From Longimicrobiales bacterium (GTDB lineage Bacteria; Gemmatimonadota; Gemmatimonadetes; Longimicrobiales; Gaopeijiaceae), in the NCBI GenBank assembly GCA_958296005.1, contig CATQHQ010000001.1, positions 946,134-1,010,133 on the forward strand: a DNA stretch of 64,000 nucleotides, written 5' to 3'. Under the pieces are notes generated by a model. That model had not been told where the DNA came from and searched no databases. It saw nothing but the letters and a program-made list of their open reading frames with translations. How positions within the stretch are numbered: position 1 is the stretch's first letter; each line of letters starts with the position of its first letter. Positions 25,898 to 33,362 of the stretch are shown here, piece after piece. The position numbers were made by a program, and so were the translations under genes.

Positions 25898-27732
25898 GCA
25901 CCAACACCAGCGACGCAGCCGAGTCCAGAGCCGTCGCAGAGCGTGCGCGGGAGGAAGGCTGGCGAAAGCGCAGCTTCATGAAGGAGCTCTTCGGGGGGCG
26001 GCTCTCGCTCGACCTGATCGATCCGTACCCGGCTCAGGACCCGGACGAGGCGGCCCGGGCTGCGCCGTTTCTCAAGCGGCTGAGGGCGTTCGTCGAGGAG
26101 CATGTGGACGGCGACGCGGTGGACCGGGACCGGTGGGTGCCGGAGTCGGTGCTGGAGGGCCTGGCCGAGATCGGGGCGTTCGGGGTCAAGATCCCCACGG
26201 AGTACGGCGGACTGGGGCTGTCCCAAACGTCGTACAACCGCGCGCTGGGGATCGTGGCTGCCGAGTGCGCCTCCACGGCGGCCTTCCTGTCGGCCCATCA
26301 GTCGATAGGGGTGCCCACTCCGCTGGTGCTCTTCGGGACCGAGGAGCAGAAGCGCCGGTACCTGCCGCGGGCTGCGTCGGGCGCGCTGTCTGCGTTCGCG
26401 CTCACGGAGCCGATGGTGGGATCGGATCCGGCCAACATGGCCACCTTCGCCCAGCCGTCGGAGGACGGGAGCCACTATGTGCTCAACGGGGAGAAGCTGT
26501 GGACGACGAATGGTCCTCGCGCGGACCTGCTCGTCGTGATGGCGCGGACGCCTGCAAGAGAGGGCGTGCGGGGGAAGCGTCCGATCAGCGCCTTCATCGT
26601 GGAGACGGCGTGGCCCGGCGTCGAGAACGGCCACCAGTGCCGCTTCATGGGACTGAACGGCATCTCCAACGGCGTGCTCCGCTTTCAGGACGTGATAGTC
26701 CCTCGGGAGAACTTGCTGTGGGGCGAGGGGCTGGGCCTCAAGCTGGCGCTGATCACCCTCAACACCGGACGGCTGGCTCTGCCGGCGTTCTGCACCGCGG
26801 CCGCCAAGTCGTACCTTCGCGTGAGCCGCCGCTGGGCAGCGGAGCGAGTCCAGTGGGGTCGGCCCGTGGGGAAGCACGACGCGGTTGCCCAGATGCTGGG
26901 GCGGATGGCGGCGGAGACCTACGCCATGGAGGCGGCGGTGGATCTGGCCGCGGGGATCTCCGACGGGAAGAAGCTGGACATCCGCCTGGAAGCGGCGTGC
27001 GCCAAGCTCTGGCACAGCGAGAAGGCGTGGGAGCTGGTCAACGACGCGGTGCAGATCCGCGGCGGCCGAGGGTACGAGACCGCGGACTCGCTTCGCCAGC
27101 GGGGCGAGGACCCGGCGCCGCTTGAACGCGCGCTGCGGGACTCGCGGATCAACATGATCTTCGAGGGAACCAGCGAGATCATGCGGCTCTTCATCGCCCG
27201 GGAGGCCGTGGACCAGCACCTGGCGGTGGCCGGCGAGATGATCGACCCCCGGGCGCCGGCGGGACGGCGGGCGGCCTCGGCGCTGCGGGCGGCGGCCCAC
27301 TACGCGGCTTGGTACCCGTCCCGCTGGCTGGGGTGGGGACGCTGGCCGCGCTACCGCAGCTTCGGCGCGCTGGCGACCCACATGCGGTACGCCGACCGCG
27401 CGTCTCGGCGGCTGGCGCGGACGATCTTCCACTGCATGGTTCGGTTCGGCCCCCGGCTGGAGCGCCGCCAAGCGGTCCTGGGACGCATCGTGGAGATCGG
27501 CTGCGATCTGTTCGTCATGGCGTCGTGTTGCGCGCGGGCGAAGAAGCTGGCCGGCGAGCGGCCGGACGAATCCGCCCCGACCGAGCTCGCGGACCAGGCG
27601 TGCCTGCTGGCTCGGCGGCGGATCGCAGCTCGGTTCCGGGAGGTCTTCCGCAACGACGACGTCAGCACCTACCGCACCGCCCAGGCCGCCATGGCCGGCC
27701 GCTACGCCTGGCTTGAAGAGGACGCCGAGTGA
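25894..27732 (+). CDS. Acyl-CoA dehydrogenase family protein with C-terminal extension (VLCAD-like)
   Basis: 612 residues. The acyl-CoA dehydrogenase core occupies about 40-440: FALTEPMVGSDPANM (FAD/substrate loop), KLWTTNGPRADLLVV, and the catalytic Glu in IFEGTSEIMRLFIAREA (Glu about 424). About 170 further helical residues follow, as in long-chain (VLCAD/ACAD9-like) enzymes that associate with membranes. It catalyses the first step of fatty-acid beta-oxidation, passing electrons to ETF. It overlaps its neighbours on both sides by four bases (patatin and ctaA). Confidence 0.9.
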   Translation: MSTNTSDAAESRAVAERAREEGWRKRSFMKELFGGRLSLDLIDPYPAQDPDEAARAAPFLKRLRAFVEEHVDGDAVDRDRWVPESVLEGLAEIGAFGVKIPTEYGGLGLSQTSYNRALGIVAAECASTAAFLSAHQSIGVPTPLVLFGTEEQKRRYLPRAASGALSAFALTEPMVGSDPANMATFAQPSEDGSHYVLNGEKLWTTNGPRADLLVVMARTPAREGVRGKRPISAFIVETAWPGVENGHQCRFMGLNGISNGVLRFQDVIVPRENLLWGEGLGLKLALITLNTGRLALPAFCTAAAKSYLRVSRRWAAERVQWGRPVGKHDAVAQMLGRMAAETYAMEAAVDLAAGISDGKKLDIRLEAACAKLWHSEKAWELVNDAVQIRGGRGYETADSLRQRGEDPAPLERALRDSRINMIFEGTSEIMRLFIAREAVDQHLAVAGEMIDPRAPAGRRAASALRAAAHYAAWYPSRWLGWGRWPRYRSFGALATHMRYADRASRRLARTIFHCMVRFGPRLERRQAVLGRIVEIGCDLFVMASCCARAKKLAGERPDESAPTELADQACLLARRRIAARFREVFRNDDVSTYRTAQAAMAGRYAWLEEDAE

Positions 27733-28637
27733 CGGGAACCTCCCGGACCGCGCGTCGGCTTCTCTTCTTCGTCCTTCTGTGGACGCTGGCGCTGCTGCTG
27801 CTGGGCAGCGTGGTGCACGCGACCAACTCCAGCTTGGCCTGCCCGGACTGGCCCACCTGCTTCGGCTCGATGATGCCCGAGATGACCGGCGGCGTCTTCT
27901 GGGAGCACCTGCACCGGCTCTGGGCCGGCGCCCTGGTGCTGCTCTTCGCGGCCGCTGTGGTGGTGGTGAAGCGAGCGCATCCGGAGCGACAGGACCTCTT
28001 CCGGCTCGGCGTGGTCGGGTTGGCGTTGCTGGTGGTCCAGTCGCTGCTGGGGGGCGCGACCGTTCTCTACCAGCTGCCGGATGCGGTGTCCACCTCCCAT
28101 CTGGCGATGGCGTTCGCCTTCTTGGTCTTGGTCGTGGCGATGCGTGAGCGCGCCGGCCCGGGGTGGCCGGCCGGGGAGCGCGGGCGGCGAGCGACGCGGC
28201 GGCTGGGCGTGGCGGGAGGAAGCCTTGTGTTCCTCCAGTCGGTGGGCGGCGCGGTGGTGCGCCACACCGACGCCGGGGTGGCATGTCCCGACGTGCCCCT
28301 CTGCCTGGGCCGGCTGGTGCCGCCGTTGGAGTATCCGCTCGTGCTGATCCACTTTCAGCACCGGGTGCTGGGCGTGCTCGTGGTCGTGGTGGTGCTGTGG
28401 CACGCTGCGAGGGTGCTGGCGCGGGTCCAGGAGCCCGTGGCCCGTCGGCTGGCCACGGCGATGGCCGTCGTCGTGGTGGCGCAGATGCTCCTGGGCTTCG
28501 TCTCGGTGGCCCAGCGGCTGGGCGCGCCCTGGGTGTCGGCGCACACCCTGCTGGCAGCCGTCGTGCTTGCGCTGGCCGCGACCACCGCGGAGCGCGCCCG
28601 AGCCCGGCCCCAGCTTGGCGAGGTCCCGGCCCCATGA
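27729..28637 (+). CDS. ctaA: Heme A synthase, COX15/CtaA family
   Basis: 302 residues with eight membrane helices in two four-helix halves. Haem-ligand His motifs: EHLHRLWAG, STSHLAMAF, HFQHRVLG and SAHTLLAA. A Cys pair follows helix 1 in each half (ACPDWPTC and ACPDVPLC); many family members have such a pair only in the first half. The enzyme oxidises the C8 methyl of heme O to give heme A for aa3-type oxidase. The start is a GTG overlapping the previous stop, and the stop overlaps the DUF420 start. The terminal oxidase genes are not in the window. Confidence 0.92.
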   Translation: MTGTSRTARRLLFFVLLWTLALLLLGSVVHATNSSLACPDWPTCFGSMMPEMTGGVFWEHLHRLWAGALVLLFAAAVVVVKRAHPERQDLFRLGVVGLALLVVQSLLGGATVLYQLPDAVSTSHLAMAFAFLVLVVAMRERAGPGWPAGERGRRATRRLGVAGGSLVFLQSVGGAVVRHTDAGVACPDVPLCLGRLVPPLEYPLVLIHFQHRVLGVLVVVVVLWHAARVLARVQEPVARRLATAMAVVVVAQMLLGFVSVAQRLGAPWVSAHTLLAAVVLALAATTAERARARPQLGEVPAP

Positions 28638-29065
28638 CGGTCCGCGCCTTCGCCGACGGGCTGGCGGCGGTGAACGCCAGCCTGAACTTGGTCACCGTGG
28701 TGCTCCTGCTCGCCGGGCTCCGCTTCATCCGCCGCAGGGACGCCAAGTCGCATCGGAAGTGCATGTGGGGCGCGACAACGACGGCGGGGCTCTTCTTGGT
28801 CCTCTACGTGGTACGCTTCTCGCTGACGGGAACCCACCGCTTCGAGGGACCGGACGCGCTTCGCGTCGTCTACCTATCGATCTTGTTCAGCCACATGATC
28901 CTGGCGGTGGTGGTCCTGCCGATGGTCGTGCGGCTCCTCTACCTGGCTCGACGCCGAAGGTTCAAGGCCCACCGCAAGCTGGCGCGCTGGACGATTCCCC
29001 TGTGGCTCTACGTGTCGGTGACGGGCATGACGGTATACGTGATGCTGTACCACGTCGCGGTCTAG
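28634..29065 (+). CDS. DUF420 family membrane protein (CtaM-like, cytochrome oxidase assembly)
   Basis: 143 residues with four hydrophobic helices. Family marks: SHRKCMWGATT, LFSHMILAVVVLPMVV and FKAHRKLARWTIPLWLY, where the His residues sit at membrane edges. DUF420 proteins (CtaM in Firmicutes) are needed for heme A oxidase maturation. The ATG overlaps the ctaA stop, which supports a joint role in oxidase assembly. Last gene of the plus-strand group; a convergent gene ends six bases away. Confidence 0.88.
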   Translation: MTVRAFADGLAAVNASLNLVTVVLLLAGLRFIRRRDAKSHRKCMWGATTTAGLFLVLYVVRFSLTGTHRFEGPDALRVVYLSILFSHMILAVVVLPMVVRLLYLARRRRFKAHRKLARWTIPLWLYVSVTGMTVYVMLYHVAV

Positions 29066-29070
29066 GCGAG

Positions 29071-29676
29071 CTACTCCGCGCTCTCCAGCGTCCACCTGCA
29101 CGACGGGTCGCCCTTGGTCTCGCACGCCACCTTCGCCACGACCAGCTCGCGGTCCACCAAGTCCCGGAGCGCCTGCTGGCAGAGGCCGGAGAGCACGTGG
29201 CACGCCTCGCCGGTCGGATCGATCTGGACGAAGGGAGACATGCTCGTCTCGAAGGTGAACGGACCCGACAGGAATCCGCCGACGCGACGGCCGAAGAGTT
29301 GGTCCAAGCGCCGATCGATCCGCCGCTTGGCGATGAAGATGCGCAGACGCCGAGGGAGAAGGCGCCCCACGAAGCTCCTCTTGGCCAGCAGCCTGGTGCC
29401 TGTGTCGAAGAAGACCTGCCTGGAGTCGGGACGGCGGAGCACCAACTGCATGTACTCCCCGAGCTCTCCGACGGTGAACTTGTTCCCTCTCTTCACGTTC
29501 TCCCGCTGGAGCTGGACTTGGCGGTCGATCACGCCGCTCAACCCCAGCCGGCGGGGCATCGTTAGGTATACGTCCTCGTCTTTGAGCACTTCGTCGGGAT
29601 GGTCCTTGTGCTGGAGGGTCTCGAACATGGCCAGCGCTACGGAAGCGGCAATCTGTGCTTTCTGGGTTGAAGTCAA
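29071..29676 (-). CDS. V4R-like (4-vinyl reductase type) domain protein
   Basis: About 201 residues from a TTG at 29676; an ATG at 29628 is the alternative and neither has a good Shine-Dalgarno. Soluble, no signal. The C-terminal third matches the V4R pattern: EACHVLSGLCQQALRDLV, then VVAKVACETKGDPSCRWTLE, where Cys residues could bind Zn or another small ligand. V4R domains sense or carry hydrophobic ligands (bacteriochlorophyll pathway, aromatic-responsive regulators). The N-terminal part is helical and unassigned. Ligand unknown. Confidence 0.6.
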   Translation of the reverse strand: MTSTQKAQIAASVALAMFETLQHKDHPDEVLKDEDVYLTMPRRLGLSGVIDRQVQLQRENVKRGNKFTVGELGEYMQLVLRRPDSRQVFFDTGTRLLAKRSFVGRLLPRRLRIFIAKRRIDRRLDQLFGRRVGGFLSGPFTFETSMSPFVQIDPTGEACHVLSGLCQQALRDLVDRELVVAKVACETKGDPSCRWTLESAE

Positions 29677-29856
29677 AGTGCTTGCCCGGTTGGTGTGTGG
29701 TCGATCTCCCTTCCTAATGTCCCGTCGTGCCCCCCTGAATAGTGTCGGGCGTGGCGGCAACCGGAGCAAGCCGTGCCGTCCGTTGGTCCTCGGGGTACCC
29801 AGCACTAGCTTCCGGGTGCGTCGTCCTTCCGAGCCTTCCGCCCTCGCCCCTGTCTC

Positions 29857-30987
29857 TTGAAGCGCTACCCGTATCTCGACCCCCCCGAGTACGTGGATTG
29901 GACCCCGGACCCCGAGTTGGTCCGGGAGTACCGCCGTCGCCTGGTCGACGATCCGGCCCGTAGCGCCTGTGTCGAACGCCTCGGACGCGCCGGTCTGCTG
30001 GGGCTCTATCGGGACCTGCTGCTGACCCGGCTTCAGGACATCGAACTGAAGCGCTGGGTGCGCCAAGGCAAGATCAGCAAGGCGTGGCTGGGCACCGGAG
30101 AGGAGGCGGTCACTGTGGGCGCGGCGGCCGTCCTGGACCGGGACGCGGACGTGGTGTCGCCGATGATCCGCAACGCCGGGGTCTGCCAGATGATGGGGAT
30201 GCCCCTCGAGCACGGCTTCACCGGGTATCTGGCTACCGCCGACAGCCCCAGCGGGGGACGGGACCTCCATGTAGGCGACTTGCGCCACGGCGTCGTTCAG
30301 CCGATCAGCCACATGGGTACCAGCGTCACGATCGTGGCAGGGGCCGCGCTGGCGTTCCGCAGCCGGGGCGAAGCGCGGGTGGCCCTGACCTGGATCGGAG
30401 ACGGGGCCACGCGCACCGCTGCGTGCCACGAGGGGCTCGTGTTCGCGGCGCGCCTGCGGGTCCCGGCGATCTTCGTGGTGCAGAACAACCAGGTCGCACT
30501 GGGCACCCGAGCCGACCGTCACACGCCGGGCAAGCTGGAGGAGATGCCGGCGGCCTACGGGATCGCCGCCCACGCCTGCGACGGCAACAACGTGCTGGAC
30601 GTCTATGCGGCGACGGCGCTGGCCCGGAAGCGCTGCCTCGCTGGTCGCGGTCCTGCGGTGATCGTGGCCGAGACGTTCCGGATGGGCGGCCACGCCACTC
30701 ACGACGAGCAAGAGGCCCGGCAGACGTTCTCGGACCGCCGCTTTCGGGAGTGGGGGCGACGAGACCCGGTCGGGCTCTTCGAGGCGTACCTGGCGGCCGA
30801 AGGGGTCCCCGCCCAGACGCTGGAGAAAGTCGAGACCGAAGCGGTTCTGGCCGTGTCGGAGGCGGCGGAGCGGGCGCTGGCCTCCCGAGAGAGGCCTCCG
30901 GAGCCGGAGCACGCGCTGTACAAGGGCGTCTCGGAGGGCGGCGTGCTGCACTGGCTGGTTCGGCGCGCAGAGGCGACCGCAGGGTGA
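29857..30987 (+). CDS. Thiamine-diphosphate-dependent 2-oxoacid dehydrogenase E1 alpha subunit
   Basis: 376 residues from TTG. The TPP-binding motif is seen as IGDGATRTAACHEGLVFAA followed by FVVQNNQ, and the phosphorylation-loop region as FRMGGHATHDE. The N-terminus (PEYVDWTPDPELVREYRRRL) resembles branched-chain or acetoin/pyruvate E1 alpha. It would decarboxylate a 2-oxoacid as an alpha2beta2 enzyme with E1 beta and E2, but neither partner is adjacent. Whether it acts on pyruvate or branched-chain oxoacids cannot be decided here. Its stop overlaps the -35 of the next promoter. Confidence 0.88.
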   Translation: MKRYPYLDPPEYVDWTPDPELVREYRRRLVDDPARSACVERLGRAGLLGLYRDLLLTRLQDIELKRWVRQGKISKAWLGTGEEAVTVGAAAVLDRDADVVSPMIRNAGVCQMMGMPLEHGFTGYLATADSPSGGRDLHVGDLRHGVVQPISHMGTSVTIVAGAALAFRSRGEARVALTWIGDGATRTAACHEGLVFAARLRVPAIFVVQNNQVALGTRADRHTPGKLEEMPAAYGIAAHACDGNNVLDVYAATALARKRCLAGRGPAVIVAETFRMGGHATHDEQEARQTFSDRRFREWGRRDPVGLFEAYLAAEGVPAQTLEKVETEAVLAVSEAAERALASRERPPEPEHALYKGVSEGGVLHWLVRRAEATAG

Positions 30988-31012
30988 CCGAAATCTCCGA
31001 TCTGCCTATAAT
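30984..31012 (+). promoter_or_regulatory. Sigma-70-type promoter for a leaderless transcript (GTGACC-N17-TATAAT)
   Basis: GTGACC (30984-30989) and a perfect TATAAT (31007-31012) are 17 bases apart. The ATG at 31019 is six bases past the -10, exactly where transcription should begin, and there is no Shine-Dalgarno. Confidence 0.75.
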
Positions 31013-31018
31013 CCTCCC

Positions 31019-31657
31019 ATGTTCGCCAACCTTCGCAAGGCCTTCAGGGAGGCCGTGGACAACTTCCACCAAGAGGTGAACCGGGACCAGGTCCCGGAGG
31101 TCGTGGACTCCCTGGTCAGGGGCATGGAGCGGGAGGCCGTGGACGCCAAGGCGGCGCTGGACGGCCTCGAGAAGGATCTGGCGCGAGCCCGGAAGGCGGC
31201 CGAAGCCGAGGGCCGGGAAGCCGAGACCTGTCGCCGGAGGGCGGCGATGGCCCACGAAATCGGCGACGACGAGACGGAAGAGGTCGCCTCCAAGTTCGGC
31301 ACCAAGCACGCCGAGCGGCATCGAGTGCTCTCGGAGAAGGCCGACGCCGTGGAGGCCGAGATCCGGCTGCGCAACTCCGAGTACCGGGAGATGCTCAAGC
31401 AGATCAAGGAAGCGCAGGCCAAGCGCAGTGCGATGGCCGCGAGCGCGGGGCGGACCCAGGCCCGCAGCTCCCTTGGCGACCCGGAGGACCTCTTCGGGGA
31501 GTTCGACCGGATGGCCGATAAGGCCGCCGGCGAAGACGCCACGGCGGAGGGAGTCCGCGACGCGGCGGATTTCGACCGGGAGCTGGACTCCGTCCGCCGG
31601 GAGAGAACCGCGGACGCGCGCCTCGACGAGTTGAAGCGACGCATGGGAAGGAAGTAG
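31019..31657 (+). CDS. Coiled-coil protein, PspA/IM30-like
   Basis: 212 residues, almost entirely helical and charged, no membrane segment. The N-terminus FANLRKAFREAVDNFHQEVN could be an amphipathic helix, then a long coiled coil (about 30-145) and a second helix after a Ser/Ala linker. The plan is that of PspA/IM30/Vipp1 membrane-stress proteins, but sequence signatures are too weak to be sure. It is expressed from its own strong-looking leaderless promoter and is followed nine bases later by a GlsB-like membrane protein. Confidence 0.6.
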   Translation: MFANLRKAFREAVDNFHQEVNRDQVPEVVDSLVRGMEREAVDAKAALDGLEKDLARARKAAEAEGREAETCRRRAAMAHEIGDDETEEVASKFGTKHAERHRVLSEKADAVEAEIRLRNSEYREMLKQIKEAQAKRSAMAASAGRTQARSSLGDPEDLFGEFDRMADKAAGEDATAEGVRDAADFDRELDSVRRERTADARLDELKRRMGRK

Positions 31658-31660
31658 ATT
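31631..31660 (+). promoter_or_regulatory. Candidate internal promoter (TTGAAG-N18-TAGATT) before the GlsB-like gene
   Basis: TTGAAG (31631-31636) and TAGATT (31655-31660) lie at the end of the coiled-coil gene. The ATG at 31667 is six bases past the -10, again a leaderless geometry. Confidence 0.45.
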
Positions 31661-31666
31661 TCGGCC

Positions 31667-31945
31667 ATGGAAAACTGGATCGGTGCAGCCGTCTGGATCG
31701 TGATCGGCGGGGTCGTGGGCCTCTCCATGAAGCTCGTCGTGAAGAACCCGAGCGAGACCCCCGGTCACTCGGTCCTCCTCTTCGTGCTGGGTGCCTTCGC
31801 GGCCGCCATCGGCGGGATGCTGGGCGTCGGCATCTTCGAATGGGACGACCCGACGGCACTGAGCGTCGGCGGCATGGCCAGCGCCGTCGTTTTTTCGGCG
31901 ATGATGACCTGGGTCTACCGGTGGGGAGTCAGGGGACTGACTTGA
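31667..31945 (+). CDS. GlsB/YeaQ/YmgE-like small membrane protein
   Basis: 92 residues, three hydrophobic segments with Gly-rich helices (AAVWIVIGGVVGLSMKLV, LLFVLGAFAAAIGGMLG, GGMASAVVFSAMMTWVY). This matches the transglycosylase-associated/GlsB stress-membrane family in size and pattern. These proteins are linked to envelope stress, with no known enzymatic activity. It follows the PspA-like gene by nine bases, so the pair may be a small envelope-stress unit. Confidence 0.65.
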   Translation: MENWIGAAVWIVIGGVVGLSMKLVVKNPSETPGHSVLLFVLGAFAAAIGGMLGVGIFEWDDPTALSVGGMASAVVFSAMMTWVYRWGVRGLT

Positions 31946-31979
31946 GGCGCGGTTCGTCGCCTCGGTCGCCGGCCCCGTC

Positions 31980-33362
31980 GTGACCAGCCCCCTCGAGTTC
32001 GCCCGGGCGGAGCGCTCTCGCTTCTACCGTGAGCTCTGGGAGTTCCTCCGCATCCCGTCGGTCTCGGCCAAGTCGGAGCACGACGGCGACGTGGAGCGGA
32101 CTGCCGACTGGGTGCGGGACCAGTTGGCGGGAGCCGGGCTGGAGGCGCAGGTGCACGCGACCCCAGGTCACCCGGTGGTCGTCGGGGAGTGGCGAGGCGC
32201 CGGCGCCGACGCCCCCACGGTGCTGATCTACGGCCACTACGACGTCCAGCCGCCCGAGCCCCTCGACCTCTGGGAGTCGCCCCCCTTCGAGCCCGAAGTG
32301 CGAGACGGCCGCATCTACGCCCGGGGAGCCGCCGACGACAAGGGCCAGCTCTTTCTGCACCTGAAGGCGCTGGAGGCCCACTTGGCGACCCGGGGACAGC
32401 TCCCCGTGAACGTGGTGGTGCTGGCGGAGGGCGAGGAGGAGGTGGGCTCGCCGAACTTGGTGCCGTTCGTAGCGGAGCACCGGGAGCGGCTGCAGGCGGA
32501 CACGGTGGTGATCTCGGATTCGGCGATGTTCGCGCCGGGCACGCCGTCGCTGCTCTTCTCGCTGCGGGGGCTGGCCTACTTCGAGATACACGCCATGGGA
32601 CCGTCCACCGATCTGCACTCCGGCGCGTACGGGGGCGCGGTGGCGAACCCGGCCAACGCCCTGGCCAAGATCGTGGCCGGCTTGCACGACGAGACCGGGC
32701 GGATCGCCGTTTCGGGCTTCTACGACGACGTGGCCGATCCCCCGCCGGAGGTCTTGGAGGGGATTCGACGGCTCCCCTTCGACGCCGACGAGTACGCCCG
32801 GGAAGTGGGCACCTCGCCGGCGGGCGGCGAGGAGGGCTACTCGCTCCTGGAGCGGCTTTGGACTCGTCCCTGCTGCGACGTGAACGGGTTGCTCTCGGGG
32901 TACACGGGGGAAGGCGCCAAGACCGTGCTGCCGTCGTCGGCGATGGCGAAGGTCAGCTTCCGCCTCGTGCCCGACCAGACGCCGGAGCGGGTGCGCGAGC
33001 TGCTGGAGGCGCACTTGGAGCGCGTCGCGCCGTCGGGGGTCGCGCTGAAGGTGGTGGAGCTTCACGGCGGCCGGCCGTGGCGGGCGGCCGTGGGCGGCCC
33101 GGTGTTCGACGCGGCGTCGAGGGCTCTGGAGCAAGCGTTCGGTGCGCGACCCGTGCTGGCGGGAGAGGGCGGGAGCATCCCTATCGTGGTGGAGCTCGAG
33201 GAGCTGCTCGGCGCAGAGACGCTGTTGCTGGGGTTCGCCCTTCCCGGTGCCAACATGCACGCCCCCAACGAGTGGTTCGCCACCGACTGCTTCGAGAAGG
33301 GGATCGAGACGCTGGTGCGCCTGTACGACGAACTGGCGGGGCGACGCGCTAAGCTGGGCTAG
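31980..33362 (+). CDS. M20/M25/M40 family metallo-dipeptidase
   Basis: 460 residues from GTG. Zn-ligand blocks are clear: YGHYDVQPPEPLDLW (His and Asp), RGAADDKGQL, and the general base in AEGEEEVGSPNL. The lid/dimerisation domain runs about 190-310, and the last metal His is in the C-terminal third. Family members (CNDP/PepV-like) cut dipeptides or acyl amino acids. No signal peptide, so cytoplasmic. The stop codon shares the palindrome CTAG with the convergent trpE stop. Confidence 0.9.
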   Translation: MTSPLEFARAERSRFYRELWEFLRIPSVSAKSEHDGDVERTADWVRDQLAGAGLEAQVHATPGHPVVVGEWRGAGADAPTVLIYGHYDVQPPEPLDLWESPPFEPEVRDGRIYARGAADDKGQLFLHLKALEAHLATRGQLPVNVVVLAEGEEEVGSPNLVPFVAEHRERLQADTVVISDSAMFAPGTPSLLFSLRGLAYFEIHAMGPSTDLHSGAYGGAVANPANALAKIVAGLHDETGRIAVSGFYDDVADPPPEVLEGIRRLPFDADEYAREVGTSPAGGEEGYSLLERLWTRPCCDVNGLLSGYTGEGAKTVLPSSAMAKVSFRLVPDQTPERVRELLEAHLERVAPSGVALKVVELHGGRPWRAAVGGPVFDAASRALEQAFGARPVLAGEGGSIPIVVELEELLGAETLLLGFALPGANMHAPNEWFATDCFEKGIETLVRLYDELAGRRAKLG

